Source: JAJTFW01 sp964534995
Lineage (GTDB): Bacteria; Bacteroidota; Bacteroidia; AKYH767-A; OLB10
DNA length: 64,000 nucleotides
NCBI GenBank assembly: GCA_964534995.1
Contig: CAZHSC010000010.1
Span: 1 to 64,000 of the forward strand
Reading direction: 5' to 3'
The notes below the pieces were generated by a model. It saw only the letters and a program-made list of their open reading frames with translations. It was not told where the DNA came from and ran no database searches. Shown here piece after piece: positions 17,450-25,795 of the stretch (position 1 is its first letter; the number at the start of each line of letters is the position of its first letter). The translations under genes were made by a program, and so were the position numbers.

Positions 17450-18667
17450 TTATTCCCAGCGGAAAAATTTAACAGCCAACAAATAAATCAGTATTCCCCA
17501 TGCAAAAATGACGGATAAGGGCAAAATAATATCGCTCCATCCGGCACCTTCGAATGCAACTTTACGCATGGCTTCGTTTAAGTAGGTGAGAGGCAGGATT
17601 TTACATATAGGCTGTAACCATCCGGGGAAATTACTGATGTCGAAAAATGTACCTGAAAGCAAGAATTGTGGCAGGGTAATTACGTTGGCGAGGGGAGGAA
17701 TCGTGCTTTCGCTTTTTGCTATTCCCGAAACCACAAATCCAAATCCCATAAATACCAGGAGTCCCAAGGCTGAAAGTCCCAGCATGGAGATAAAGGTAAA
17801 GATGCCATGAATAAGGGTAAAGCCAAAGGCAAGATAGCCGGTAGTGATGAGGAAGGCGGCTCCCAGCAGTGAAAATACCATCCGGCTGATCGCTTCGCCA
17901 AGCACGATATAGGGTTTTCGGATGGGTGTGGCGAAAAACCGCTTGATAACAAGTGTTTGACGCAGGTTAAAGAATACAAAAGCGGTTCCGAATACGCCCG
18001 AGCTTAAGAGGGAAAATCCCAGTTGTCCGGGAAGGATAAAGTCAATGGTTTTATATTCCCTGATGTTCTCCTCTTTGGCTTTCAGCACTACAGCGGGATG
18101 GCGGATGCCCGCGGCCCTTAAATTGGCTTTGTCGGCAAAATGTTCAATCATCGAACGGATGATCACACCTTTCTCCCGCGACACCTGGCTGGTGGTGATT
18201 TCAATGAGGTATCCCGGTGATCCGGTATTTCCGCCCTTGCTGTCTTCCCTGCGCGAAATTTTTAGTATCGCATCCACTGAACCGTATTCGAAAGCGTTCC
18301 GAACGGCTTCTTCTGTCATACCGGGTATAATTTGTATGCCTTCCATTCCTGCAATACTGTCGAAAACGGAATTCCGTATATCGCTGTTGCCATCCAGCGC
18401 AACCTGCAAACGGATACCATTGCCGCTAATAAAGCCAAAAACAAGTATAAAAATCAAGGGAAAGAGCAAGGTAAATACAACGGCCGAGGGGCTACGAAGT
18501 ATCGAACGGAAACTGGCGCGCGCTATGGCCAGCATGGCTTTGTATTGTGAGTAGTTGTGATTCAAGGGCTGGGTATTGGGTTTATTCCTGCTTTTAGGAT
18601 CCGTTTTCATTGCCGTGCGGGGTGAAGGAACCTTCTGAAGGTCTGCGCGGTTTATTCTTCGCGCCAT
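17450..18667 (-). CDS. ABC-2 type exporter permease
   Basis: About 405 residues, with the ABC-2 membrane architecture: one N-terminal helix (SPSAVVFTLLFPLIFILVFGFISG), a large extracytoplasmic domain (about residues 80-210), then five helices including ILPGQLGFSLLSSGVFGTAFVFF, LANVITLPQFLLSGTFFDISNFPGWLQ and a C-terminal anchor. The start is uncertain: ATGs at 18667 (16-base overlap with the ATPase gene), 18610 and 18535 are all in frame. The last yields MLAIARASFRSILRSPSA, which looks most like family starts. It works with the ATPase encoded upstream; the exported substrate is unknown. Confidence 0.85.
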   Translation of the reverse strand: MARRINRADLQKVPSPRTAMKTDPKSRNKPNTQPLNHNYSQYKAMLAIARASFRSILRSPSAVVFTLLFPLIFILVFGFISGNGIRLQVALDGNSDIRNSVFDSIAGMEGIQIIPGMTEEAVRNAFEYGSVDAILKISRREDSKGGNTGSPGYLIEITTSQVSREKGVIIRSMIEHFADKANLRAAGIRHPAVVLKAKEENIREYKTIDFILPGQLGFSLLSSGVFGTAFVFFNLRQTLVIKRFFATPIRKPYIVLGEAISRMVFSLLGAAFLITTGYLAFGFTLIHGIFTFISMLGLSALGLLVFMGFGFVVSGIAKSESTIPPLANVITLPQFLLSGTFFDISNFPGWLQPICKILPLTYLNEAMRKVAFEGAGWSDIILPLSVIFAWGILIYLLAVKFFRWE

Positions 18668-19416
18668 TCATGGCCGGTCAACTGAAGAAATACGTCTTCG
18701 AGATTGGCTTTTTTAACTTCTCTTTTTCTCTCAAAACCGCTCGCCACCAGTTTGTCAATGAGTGCATCCGGAGAGTCGAGGGCGATAATCCTTCCGGATT
18801 CCATCACGGCAACACGGTCGCATAGTTCTTCCGCTTCATCCATGTAATGGGTAGTTATTACCACGGTGGTTCCCGCATCCCGGATGCTCCTGATCAGGTC
18901 CCATAAATTTCGCCTGGCCTTCGGGTCTAGTCCGGTAGTAGGTTCATCAAGGAATACAATGGAAGGCTTGTTGATGAGCGTGGTGGCAATGCTGAAGCGT
19001 TGTTTTTGCCCTCCGCTGAGTTCTTTGTATTTCGCTTTATGTTTATCTTCAAGACCCACCATGCGCAACATGGTCATCGGATCTGCTATGACGTTATACA
19101 ATCCGGCGAAAAGGAGTATGAGTTCTGTAAGGGTAAGGCTGGGGTAGTATCCCGCGGACTGTAACTGTACCCCAATTATTTGTTTTATCGCGTTTGCGTC
19201 GGTTTCGATGTTGAGGCCGGCGACGGTCACTTCCCCTTCGCTTTTTTCACGAAGTGTTTCTATGATTTCCAGTGTGGTCGTTTTACCCGCGCCATTTGGC
19301 CCCAGCAAACCAAAGATTTCACGTTCGTAAACTTCGAAACTGACTCCTATTACAGCTTCAAAAGCCTGATAACTTTTTTTCAGGTTTTTTACGCGGATAA
19401 CCGGTGTCCTTTCCAT
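18652..19416 (-). CDS. ABC-2 exporter ATP-binding protein
   Basis: A 254-residue ATPase with Walker A LLGPNGAGKTTTLEI, Q-loop GVQLQSAGYYPSLTL, signature LSGGQKQRFSIATTL, Walker B IVFLDEPTTGLDPKARR and H-loop TTHYMDEAEELCDRVAVM. The sequence is typical of CcmA/DrrA-like exporters. It energises the permease encoded immediately downstream, whose longest frame overlaps it by 16 bases. A TAnnTTTG box ends five bases before its ATG, which suggests a leaderless transcript (see findings). Confidence 0.9.
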   Translation of the reverse strand: MERTPVIRVKNLKKSYQAFEAVIGVSFEVYEREIFGLLGPNGAGKTTTLEIIETLREKSEGEVTVAGLNIETDANAIKQIIGVQLQSAGYYPSLTLTELILLFAGLYNVIADPMTMLRMVGLEDKHKAKYKELSGGQKQRFSIATTLINKPSIVFLDEPTTGLDPKARRNLWDLIRSIRDAGTTVVITTHYMDEAEELCDRVAVMESGRIIALDSPDALIDKLVASGFERKREVKKANLEDVFLQLTGHEWREE

Positions 19417-19421
19417 CCTGG

Positions 19422-19429
19422 CAAAGATA
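19422..19429 (-). promoter_or_regulatory. -7 box immediately before the ABC ATPase start
   Basis: TATCTTTG on the minus strand, separated by five bases from the ATG at 19416. No TTG at the ideal spacing. Confidence 0.45.
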
Positions 19430-19484
19430 AAGGCTGAAAATTAACAAAAGAGGGCTGTGATGGATAATATTATTTACACATAAT

Positions 19485-19925
19485 TTATTCCTTTAAATCC
19501 CCCGCCAGCCCGCCATGCCTTTTCCTTATAAAAGCCCACAATTTCCTCCTTTCCGGATATCCCGTTTCATCTTCATGGGCGTAAGCTTCCTTTTCAAAAA
19601 TGATGGACCGGTAGGCGGCATGGTGCTTCTTTCCTTTCAATCGCTGAAAAAGATAATCGAGCAGATACCACAGGTAAAAGGGCAGTATCAGCAACTCTAG
19701 TTGTTGCCTGAGGTGTATGCGTTCATGGTTTAACAAACGTTTACAAAGAGGTAGTTCGTCTTGGCGGATGAGAATAAAAGGAAAAAGCGCCATTCCCGGG
19801 TAGGGCAAATGCCTGATGAATAATAGGATTCCTTTCATGGTACGGGAGATGCGAAGGGAAATGTTTTTCCGGTATAAAAGTACCGCTAAATTTTCATCGT
19901 AAGTGTAAGGTAATCCATTTACCAT
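19485..19925 (-). CDS. Hypothetical protein with HExxH motif
   Basis: A 146-residue protein. An N-terminal segment ILLFIRHLPYPGMALFPFILI may be membrane-associated. The centre contains RLLNHERIHLRQQLELLILPFYLWYLLDYL, whose H-E-R-I-H fits a zinc-protease HExxH, followed by a hydrophobic stretch and IFEKEAYAHEDETGYPERRK, where a downstream glutamate could be a third metal ligand. This resembles the zinc-binding core of M56/M48-like peptidases, reduced in size. I infer a small membrane-linked metalloprotein; catalytic activity is unproven. It is divergent from dprA. Confidence 0.65.
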   Translation of the reverse strand: MVNGLPYTYDENLAVLLYRKNISLRISRTMKGILLFIRHLPYPGMALFPFILIRQDELPLCKRLLNHERIHLRQQLELLILPFYLWYLLDYLFQRLKGKKHHAAYRSIIFEKEAYAHEDETGYPERRKLWAFIRKRHGGLAGDLKE

Positions 19926-20024
19926 TTGTACCTGTTTGAATTCGGCTCTGGTATCCCGGTGGTAAGGAGGTCAGAAAATGCCCGGATCTGTTGATCTTTT
20001 TTTCTGATGAATACTTTTTCCAGG

Positions 20025-20032
20025 TATATTTG
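20025..20032 (+). promoter_or_regulatory. -7 box for dprA
   Basis: TATATTTG matches TAnnTTTG. Transcription would start near 20037, after the upstream in-frame ATG at 20035 begins, which supports the downstream start at 20080 with a leader of about 40 bases. Confidence 0.45.
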
Positions 20033-20079
20033 CAGTGTCCCCATCGGTGATTTTATCTTGCTTCCCGGACGGTGATTTT

Positions 20080-21192
20080 ATGATGATACAAGAACAGGAA
20101 TTACTCCATCGTATTGCTCTTAGTATGTTGCCTGATGTGGGTCCGGTCATCGCACGGGCATTGTATCAGTATTGTGGTAGCGCGGAGGCTGTTTTCAGGG
20201 AAAAGAAATCCTGCCTGACCAAAATTCCCGGCGTCGGCGCAAAGCGGGTAAAGAAAGCGTTTAGTAAACCTGTAATGGAACGGGCGGAAAAGGAATTGCA
20301 ATTTATCCGTAAGCACAAGGTACAGGCTTTGTTTTTTGCAGACGAAGATTACCCGGGACGTCTGAATCAATGTCCGGATGCTCCGGCGTTGATATATTAC
20401 AAAGGAGAAGCGTCATTAAACAAGGGACGATTCCTTGCCATTGTAGGTACTCGGTCTGCCACCACATATGGATTGGATCTTACACAGGCATTGGTGGAAG
20501 GATTGAAGGATGCCGGAGTAATCATAGTAAGCGGACTTGCTTATGGAATAGATATCTGCGCACATGAAAACGCCCTGAAATACGGATTGCCAACCATTGG
20601 CGTCACCGCGCATGGCCTGGATAAAATGTATCCGTATCCGCACAGGAGCGTAGCCGGTAAAATGACACTCCTGGGTGGTATCCTGACAGAGTATCCCAGC
20701 GGCACGAATCCCGACCGCGAAAATTTTCCAAGCAGGAACAGGATCGTTGCAGGGATGTGCGATGCGGTGGTGGTGGTAGAAGCCGGCATCAAGGGTGGTG
20801 CACTGATTACAGCTGGCCTGGCGCAGGGATACAACAGGGATGTTTTTGCTTTCCCGGGACGGGTGAACGATGTGTTCAGTGAAGGCTGCAATGCCTGTAT
20901 CCGCGAAAATAAGGCGGGACTCATTACTTCTGCCGCTGATTTGATGTGGATGATGGGATGGATGGATGAAAAGCAGGTTACCGTGTCTGCCAGGCAAACC
21001 GCATTATTCGTTGAACTGAGTACTGAGGAAGAGCAGGTGGTGAAGATGCTTCGTGAACAGCAGGATGCGGGCATTGATGCACTCGCAGCTTTGGCGGGCC
21101 TGAGCTTTTCCAGTCTGGCTAATGCGCTCCTGCAACTTGAACTGAAGGGCTTGGTTTCCCTGCTCCCCGGAAAGCGTTACCGCCTTCTGTGA
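20080..21192 (+). CDS. dprA: DNA-processing protein DprA
   Basis: About 370 residues from the ATG at 20080 (MMIQEQELLHRIALSML); the in-frame ATG at 20035 would precede the likely transcription start. The N-terminus carries a helix-hairpin-helix region (LTKIPGVGAKRVKKAF). The Rossmann-like core has FLAIVGTRSATTYGLDL, IIVSGLAYGIDICAHENAL, FPSRNRIVAGMCDAVVVVEAG and GGALITAGLAQGYNRDVFAFPG, the DprA/Smf signatures. A C-terminal winged-helix-like segment ends in LELKGLVSLLPGKRYRLL. DprA loads RecA on single-stranded DNA during natural transformation. The gene is full length and appears monocistronic. Confidence 0.93.
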   Translation: MMIQEQELLHRIALSMLPDVGPVIARALYQYCGSAEAVFREKKSCLTKIPGVGAKRVKKAFSKPVMERAEKELQFIRKHKVQALFFADEDYPGRLNQCPDAPALIYYKGEASLNKGRFLAIVGTRSATTYGLDLTQALVEGLKDAGVIIVSGLAYGIDICAHENALKYGLPTIGVTAHGLDKMYPYPHRSVAGKMTLLGGILTEYPSGTNPDRENFPSRNRIVAGMCDAVVVVEAGIKGGALITAGLAQGYNRDVFAFPGRVNDVFSEGCNACIRENKAGLITSAADLMWMMGWMDEKQVTVSARQTALFVELSTEEEQVVKMLREQQDAGIDALAALAGLSFSSLANALLQLELKGLVSLLPGKRYRLL

Positions 21193-21301
21193 GGAATGGC
21201 AGAATATTGGAAATGTATCAGGAATAAAAAATTACATGGCGAAAAACAGGAGTGCGTTTATACGGTCAACCTGATTAAAAGTACTGCCTGTCCGTAATCT
21301 G

Positions 21302-22441
21302 CTATGGGTTTTCCAGGAATAATTTTTTAGTGATAACAGTATCATTCAGCCGGACATGAACTATATACATGCCGGCACTAAGTCCCTGGCAATGGATCTG
21401 GCTGCGGTAAAACCCGCGGGCAAAGTGGGTGCCGGCCTCGGGCAGGATCATTGTTTTTCCTGTGGCATCGCAAATCCGGATACTGAGATAGCCGCTATTC
21501 CTGATTTCAAAATCCAGAAATGCCATGCTGCCGGCCGGGTTCGGGTACAGGGAATTTATTTCGAGCTCCTGATGTTCAATGCTACCTGTTGTGCTAAGGG
21601 CGCTTAGCGGTATTTCGGCGGTATTCAGTACTTCACAGTCAAATTTTGTGGGACCATAATTGGCAATAAGGGCTATTACTTTTACACGGCTGGCATCGTA
21701 GCCTGCAGGAAGTAAATACGGTGAAGCGCTGAGTGTATAAGGGGTAGCCGGCGAAGGTGAAAGCGGAATACTGTTGACGGGTCCCCAGGATCCCCCTGTC
21801 AGCGAAGCACGCTGAACATTTCTGTGCGGGTACTGACTGATATAGGTTGTTGTCTGGTTGTATTGACCCGGATAATACAAGTTGGCAAAGTTAGCGTCAT
21901 AACATTTTTGATCCCAGCCGGGCCCGCTGCCGATTACGCTGTCCTCAACTACATACAGGCATATCCTGCGCTCACCGGCGCTGACGCTTTGCGGGAACGT
22001 AACGGTGGCGCCGGCATTCAGTTCACGTGTAGATACATTGTAACTTCCCGTTATATAGATTTCGGCGGTGGCCGGTTCGGTGGAGATGCGTTGCGCAATG
22101 GTATCGAAGCCGTTTACAGTCATATAAGGAACACTGTCTACCCACGGGTATACATCCCGGTCAATAAGTATGGCAGGTGCAAAGCCAAAAGTGCTGGGCT
22201 GAAAAAAGGAAGCATACGTAGTTGCGTGAATGTTAGTCATCGAATCAATACCAAAACCGGCGTGGTGAGTCATGAAGACGGTACTGTTTGTATGATTTTC
22301 ATAATACTGCTGGATGTCATGTGACTTTGGCGGACAAAATCCGCAAAGGTTGGTCGTGAATTCTTCCAGCAACACTTTCCTGACTTGTGCGGAAACAGGC
22401 AACGAGAATACTAAAAGGAGAATAAAAGGTGAAATTTTCAT
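21302..22441 (-). CDS. Omp28-like secreted protein with T9SS sorting domain
   Basis: A 379-residue protein with a signal peptide (FILLLVFSLPVSAQ). VRKVLLEEFTTNLCGFCPPKSHDIQQYY is the Omp28/thioredoxin-like opening with a CGFC redox-type motif. THHAGFGIDSMTN, GFAPAILIDRDVY and a carbohydrate-binding-like beta region (AGERRICLYVVEDSV) follow. The C-terminus is a T9SS type A domain (INSLYPNPAGSMAFLDFEI...GMYIVHVRLNDTVITKKLF). Family members are surface or secreted proteins of unclear function; thiol-disulfide activity is possible but not demonstrated. Confidence 0.87.
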   Translation of the reverse strand: MKISPFILLLVFSLPVSAQVRKVLLEEFTTNLCGFCPPKSHDIQQYYENHTNSTVFMTHHAGFGIDSMTNIHATTYASFFQPSTFGFAPAILIDRDVYPWVDSVPYMTVNGFDTIAQRISTEPATAEIYITGSYNVSTRELNAGATVTFPQSVSAGERRICLYVVEDSVIGSGPGWDQKCYDANFANLYYPGQYNQTTTYISQYPHRNVQRASLTGGSWGPVNSIPLSPSPATPYTLSASPYLLPAGYDASRVKVIALIANYGPTKFDCEVLNTAEIPLSALSTTGSIEHQELEINSLYPNPAGSMAFLDFEIRNSGYLSIRICDATGKTMILPEAGTHFARGFYRSQIHCQGLSAGMYIVHVRLNDTVITKKLFLENP

Positions 22442-22459
22442 GGCGGGAGTTTACAGAAT

Positions 22460-22467
22460 CAAATATA
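22460..22467 (-). promoter_or_regulatory. -7 box for the Omp28-like gene
   Basis: TATATTTG on the minus strand, 18 bases upstream of the ATG at 22441. A GAA instead of CAA stands near the -33 position. Confidence 0.45.
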
Positions 22468-22599
22468 GAAAATTATATGATTCTTGTGAAATTCAAAAAG
22501 AACATCAGGAAATCCTGACCGTGTACAGAACAGCTTGTGTTACTGTTGTCAGGTTTTTTAAGCGTCATGGATAGTCATGACTTCCTTAAAATACCGGGC

Positions 22600-24963
22600 T
22601 TACCTGGCCTCTTCTTCTTCTTCGCTGATTTCAATAAACGGAGTAGCCAGCATTTCCTTTTTACTGATTCTTTTATCAATAGAAAGCAGGATTGCCGGAA
22701 GTAAAATTAAATTAGTACAGGTTGAAACCAGGAGGGTAATTGATATAAGGACTCCGAGAGCTACCGTACCTCCAAAACCGGAGGCAGCGAATATGGCAAA
22801 TCCGCAAAATAGAATTATGGCCGTGTAAATCATGCTTAAGCCCGTTTCCCGGATGGTGATGGAAATGGCTTCTGAAATGCTCTTCTTGTGTTTTTTCAAC
22901 TCGTGTCTGTACCGGGTCAGGAAGTAAACGGTGCCATCGGAAGAAATACCAAATGCAATACTGAATATTAATATGGTGGATGGCTTAAACCGGATACCCA
23001 GATAACCCATGATGCCCGCTGTAATAATCAGGGGGATGAGTACAGGAAGCTTTGAAAGCAAAATAATGCGGATTGACCGGAAGAGGGCGAAACCAACAAT
23101 CGTTATTAAAATAATTTCAATGAAAAGACTTTCGAACAGGTTTTTAAGCAAATAATCATTTCCTCTAAGGAACATAAGGCTGTGACCGGTAAGGTTAACC
23201 TTGTATTTAGCGGGATCAAAGATGGAATCTATTCTTGGTATGATTTCTCTTTGCAATTCTTTTATTCTCTCTGAACCTACATCTGCCATTTGAAGGCTCA
23301 CGCGCGTATACTGTTTGGTGCTGTCAATAAAACTTTGCAACTTGTTTTCCTGACCTTTCACGGTGGAGGTATATTCATTCAGTTTTTGCAGGTCGGTAAC
23401 TCCCGGAAGAATATAATATTTCGGGTTGCCGTCATTGTAGGCCTGGTATGAAAATTTCACCCCTTCAATAATGGACAAGGGTTTTGAAAATTCAGGGTAA
23501 TCGGAAAATATCTTTTGCAGTCTTTTTATCTTGTAAAGATTGATGCCGTTTTCCGCCAGCACCCCTCCCGGATACTTGGTGTCTATAAATATTTCAAAAG
23601 GCAAAACTCCTTTGAAGTTTTCTTCAAAGAACTTCAGATCCTGGTATATCGGATCCTTTTTCGGTAAGTCATCCACCACATAACCCACAATATTTATTTT
23701 ACTCATTCCATAAAAACACAACACGGTAAGGAAAGTAATGACGAGGTATATCGCGTTTCGCCGGTGATGGACGAGGTGGTCAATAATTAAAAGTATCTTG
23801 TTTATACGGATTCCTTCAAGATACTTTGTGTGTTTGGTACTGGGCAGTGGAAGAAAACTGAAAATGATGGGTATCAGAATCAGGGTGATGAAATAGGTGG
23901 TCATGATGTTGATGGCGGCCACCACGCCGAATTCTACCAATAAAGAACTGTTGGTAAAGTAGAGTACGCCAAATCCAATGGCAGTGGTTATGTTTGCCAG
24001 GAAAAGCGTTATACCCATGGTTTGTATGGTGCGCGATAAGGCTTTAATCCGGTTGCGGTGGGTGGCGTATTCACTATGGTATTTGTTGATAAGAAAAACA
24101 CAGTTGGGTATCCCGATCACCATGATCAGTGGAGCGATTAAACCCGTTAACATGGTAATGCGATACTCAAAAATATGAATGGTTGCCAATGACCAGATAA
24201 CCCCGATCAGCACTACCAAAATGGAATAAATAACAGCTGAGAAGGACCGGAAGAAAGCCCACAGAATTGCAGCCATCACCACAATGGCCAGTACCAGAAA
24301 AAGGACCATTTCATACGATACTTTTTGCATCAGCGCCGTACGTATATAGGGCATGCCCGAGTAATGCAATTGCAATTGGTGTTGTTGTGCAAAGAAATCG
24401 GCTTTCTCTTTTATTTCCTTTACGATTTCAATCCTGTGTTTTGTATTCAGGTCTTTCTTTGTAAAGGTGATCGCCATCAGTGCGCTCCCTGTTTCCTTGT
24501 TGTAGATAAGCCCGTCATAAAAAGGTAGTCCGTCAATCAGGTTTTTGATGCTGTCGGCTTCCGCCTGTGTACGCAGTTCTTCCGTAATCAGCGGAGAGAA
24601 ATCAAATTTCTTCAGACTGTCGTTTCGGGTAATGGTATAGAGGTTCCCAAGGGACATGACGTCTTTAATGCCATTGATTTCTTTGATGTCTTTTCCCAGC
24701 CTGTACCAGTCATTAAAGGTGTTCACATTAAAAATATCCTTGTCGCGGAATCCAATTACCATAATGCTGCCGTCCTCCCCAAACATCTTCCGGAAATCGG
24801 CATATTCAATGTAGGCGCTGTCGGTTACGGGTAATACACTTGCGAATTCATATGACAACTGAATTTTACTTGCCTGATAAGCCATGAAAATGGAAATCAG
24901 CCCCAGTCCGATGATAAAAGCCAAACGGTTTCGTAGTATTTTATTCGCTAATAACTTCCACAT
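22600..24963 (-). CDS. MMPL/RND-family transporter
   Basis: About 787 residues from the ATG at 24963 (MWKLLANKILRNRLAFIIGLGLISIFMAY). A longer frame to 25179 is open, but its extra 72 residues do not look like an MMPL N-terminus. The layout is the two-fold RND/MMPL form: helix 1, a periplasmic loop (residues about 35-200), five or six helices (FLVLAIVVMAAILWAFFRSF, MLTGLIAPLIMVIGIPNCVFL, TTAIGFGVLYFTNSSLLVEFGVVAAIN), a second helix-loop and a second bundle with FGISSDGTVYFLTRYRHELKK. The acidic C-terminal tail EISEEEEEAR is notable. Members export lipids or hydrophobic compounds using proton motive force; the substrate here is unknown. Confidence 0.87.
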   Translation of the reverse strand: MWKLLANKILRNRLAFIIGLGLISIFMAYQASKIQLSYEFASVLPVTDSAYIEYADFRKMFGEDGSIMVIGFRDKDIFNVNTFNDWYRLGKDIKEINGIKDVMSLGNLYTITRNDSLKKFDFSPLITEELRTQAEADSIKNLIDGLPFYDGLIYNKETGSALMAITFTKKDLNTKHRIEIVKEIKEKADFFAQQHQLQLHYSGMPYIRTALMQKVSYEMVLFLVLAIVVMAAILWAFFRSFSAVIYSILVVLIGVIWSLATIHIFEYRITMLTGLIAPLIMVIGIPNCVFLINKYHSEYATHRNRIKALSRTIQTMGITLFLANITTAIGFGVLYFTNSSLLVEFGVVAAINIMTTYFITLILIPIIFSFLPLPSTKHTKYLEGIRINKILLIIDHLVHHRRNAIYLVITFLTVLCFYGMSKINIVGYVVDDLPKKDPIYQDLKFFEENFKGVLPFEIFIDTKYPGGVLAENGINLYKIKRLQKIFSDYPEFSKPLSIIEGVKFSYQAYNDGNPKYYILPGVTDLQKLNEYTSTVKGQENKLQSFIDSTKQYTRVSLQMADVGSERIKELQREIIPRIDSIFDPAKYKVNLTGHSLMFLRGNDYLLKNLFESLFIEIILITIVGFALFRSIRIILLSKLPVLIPLIITAGIMGYLGIRFKPSTILIFSIAFGISSDGTVYFLTRYRHELKKHKKSISEAISITIRETGLSMIYTAIILFCGFAIFAASGFGGTVALGVLISITLLVSTCTNLILLPAILLSIDKRISKKEMLATPFIEISEEEEEAR

Positions 24964-25795
24964 TTTTATTGGATATCCGCTTTTCTTGATGGTTTTTTCC
25001 GGATTAATTTTTAAGTAAAATTTAGGAGCATAAAATGCTATTTCCGCTTCTTTCTTTAATACAAATCGGCCCGCTTTTGGGTAAATTCCAGGATCTGGCC
25101 GCTGAGGTATTTCTATATACTGTTTGCCGGGGATGTAACTGATATCGATTTTAAGGCCGAAAGATAGGGCAGATTTCAATATCTGTAGGGAGAGAAGTGA
25201 GGAATTGTTCTCCTTGCTTGAAAATCATAAGGTTGGATGATACCTTGAATTTTCAAATCCGGGGTAATCAGGTTTAAACTGAGGGGGATTTTGTGATCCG
25301 CTGCGTTAGGATATTTGATTTATTTTTAAAACAGATATCTCATTTTATGCTTTTTCACGCGTTCAGATTTGTTCCGGCTTGATTTTTTTCAGGTATTTAG
25401 TGCATTCAGGAGTTTTAATAAAGATCATGATCCTCTTCAATCCTTGATTTTCAGGATATGCATGTTGGATGGGCGTTGCTGCAGGAGTGGTCATCGCTAT
25501 CCAGCATTTTTTCAGTGCCTTACTTTGTTCTGTTGCACATGGAATGGGAAGAGGCTTCAAGGTGCCGCCTCGTGAAAAATTTAAACGGGTATTCACCGTT
25601 CATCAGTTTAAGGATTTAAGGATAAAGACACAAAATGAAAGAAGGCTTTTCCTGAAAAGAAATAAAAAATATCCGACGGCTGATTAACAACCTTTATTGG
25701 TATTGTCAGGATATGCTCAGATCATCCAGGCCGGATAACCAGCCTAAACAATTTTATTTTTGAAAAGGTTAATCTGCCGGGAAAAGAATTGCTTT
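24964..25795. other. Intergenic region, nothing identified
   Basis: About 830 bases between the MMPL transporter and the kinase gene. Both strands carry short open frames (for example 25363-25596 minus, 25469-25687 plus) with no start signal or recognisable protein pattern. I see no RNA motif, repeat or terminator that I could support. Confidence 0.5.

Noticed and set aside
24964..25179. 72-residue N-terminal extension of the MMPL transporter
   Set aside because: It lacks family similarity; the ATG at 24963 starts with the expected membrane-proximal sequence.
25363..25596. Minus-strand 77-codon frame
   Set aside because: No start signal, no recognisable protein pattern, and an equally long frame on the other strand.
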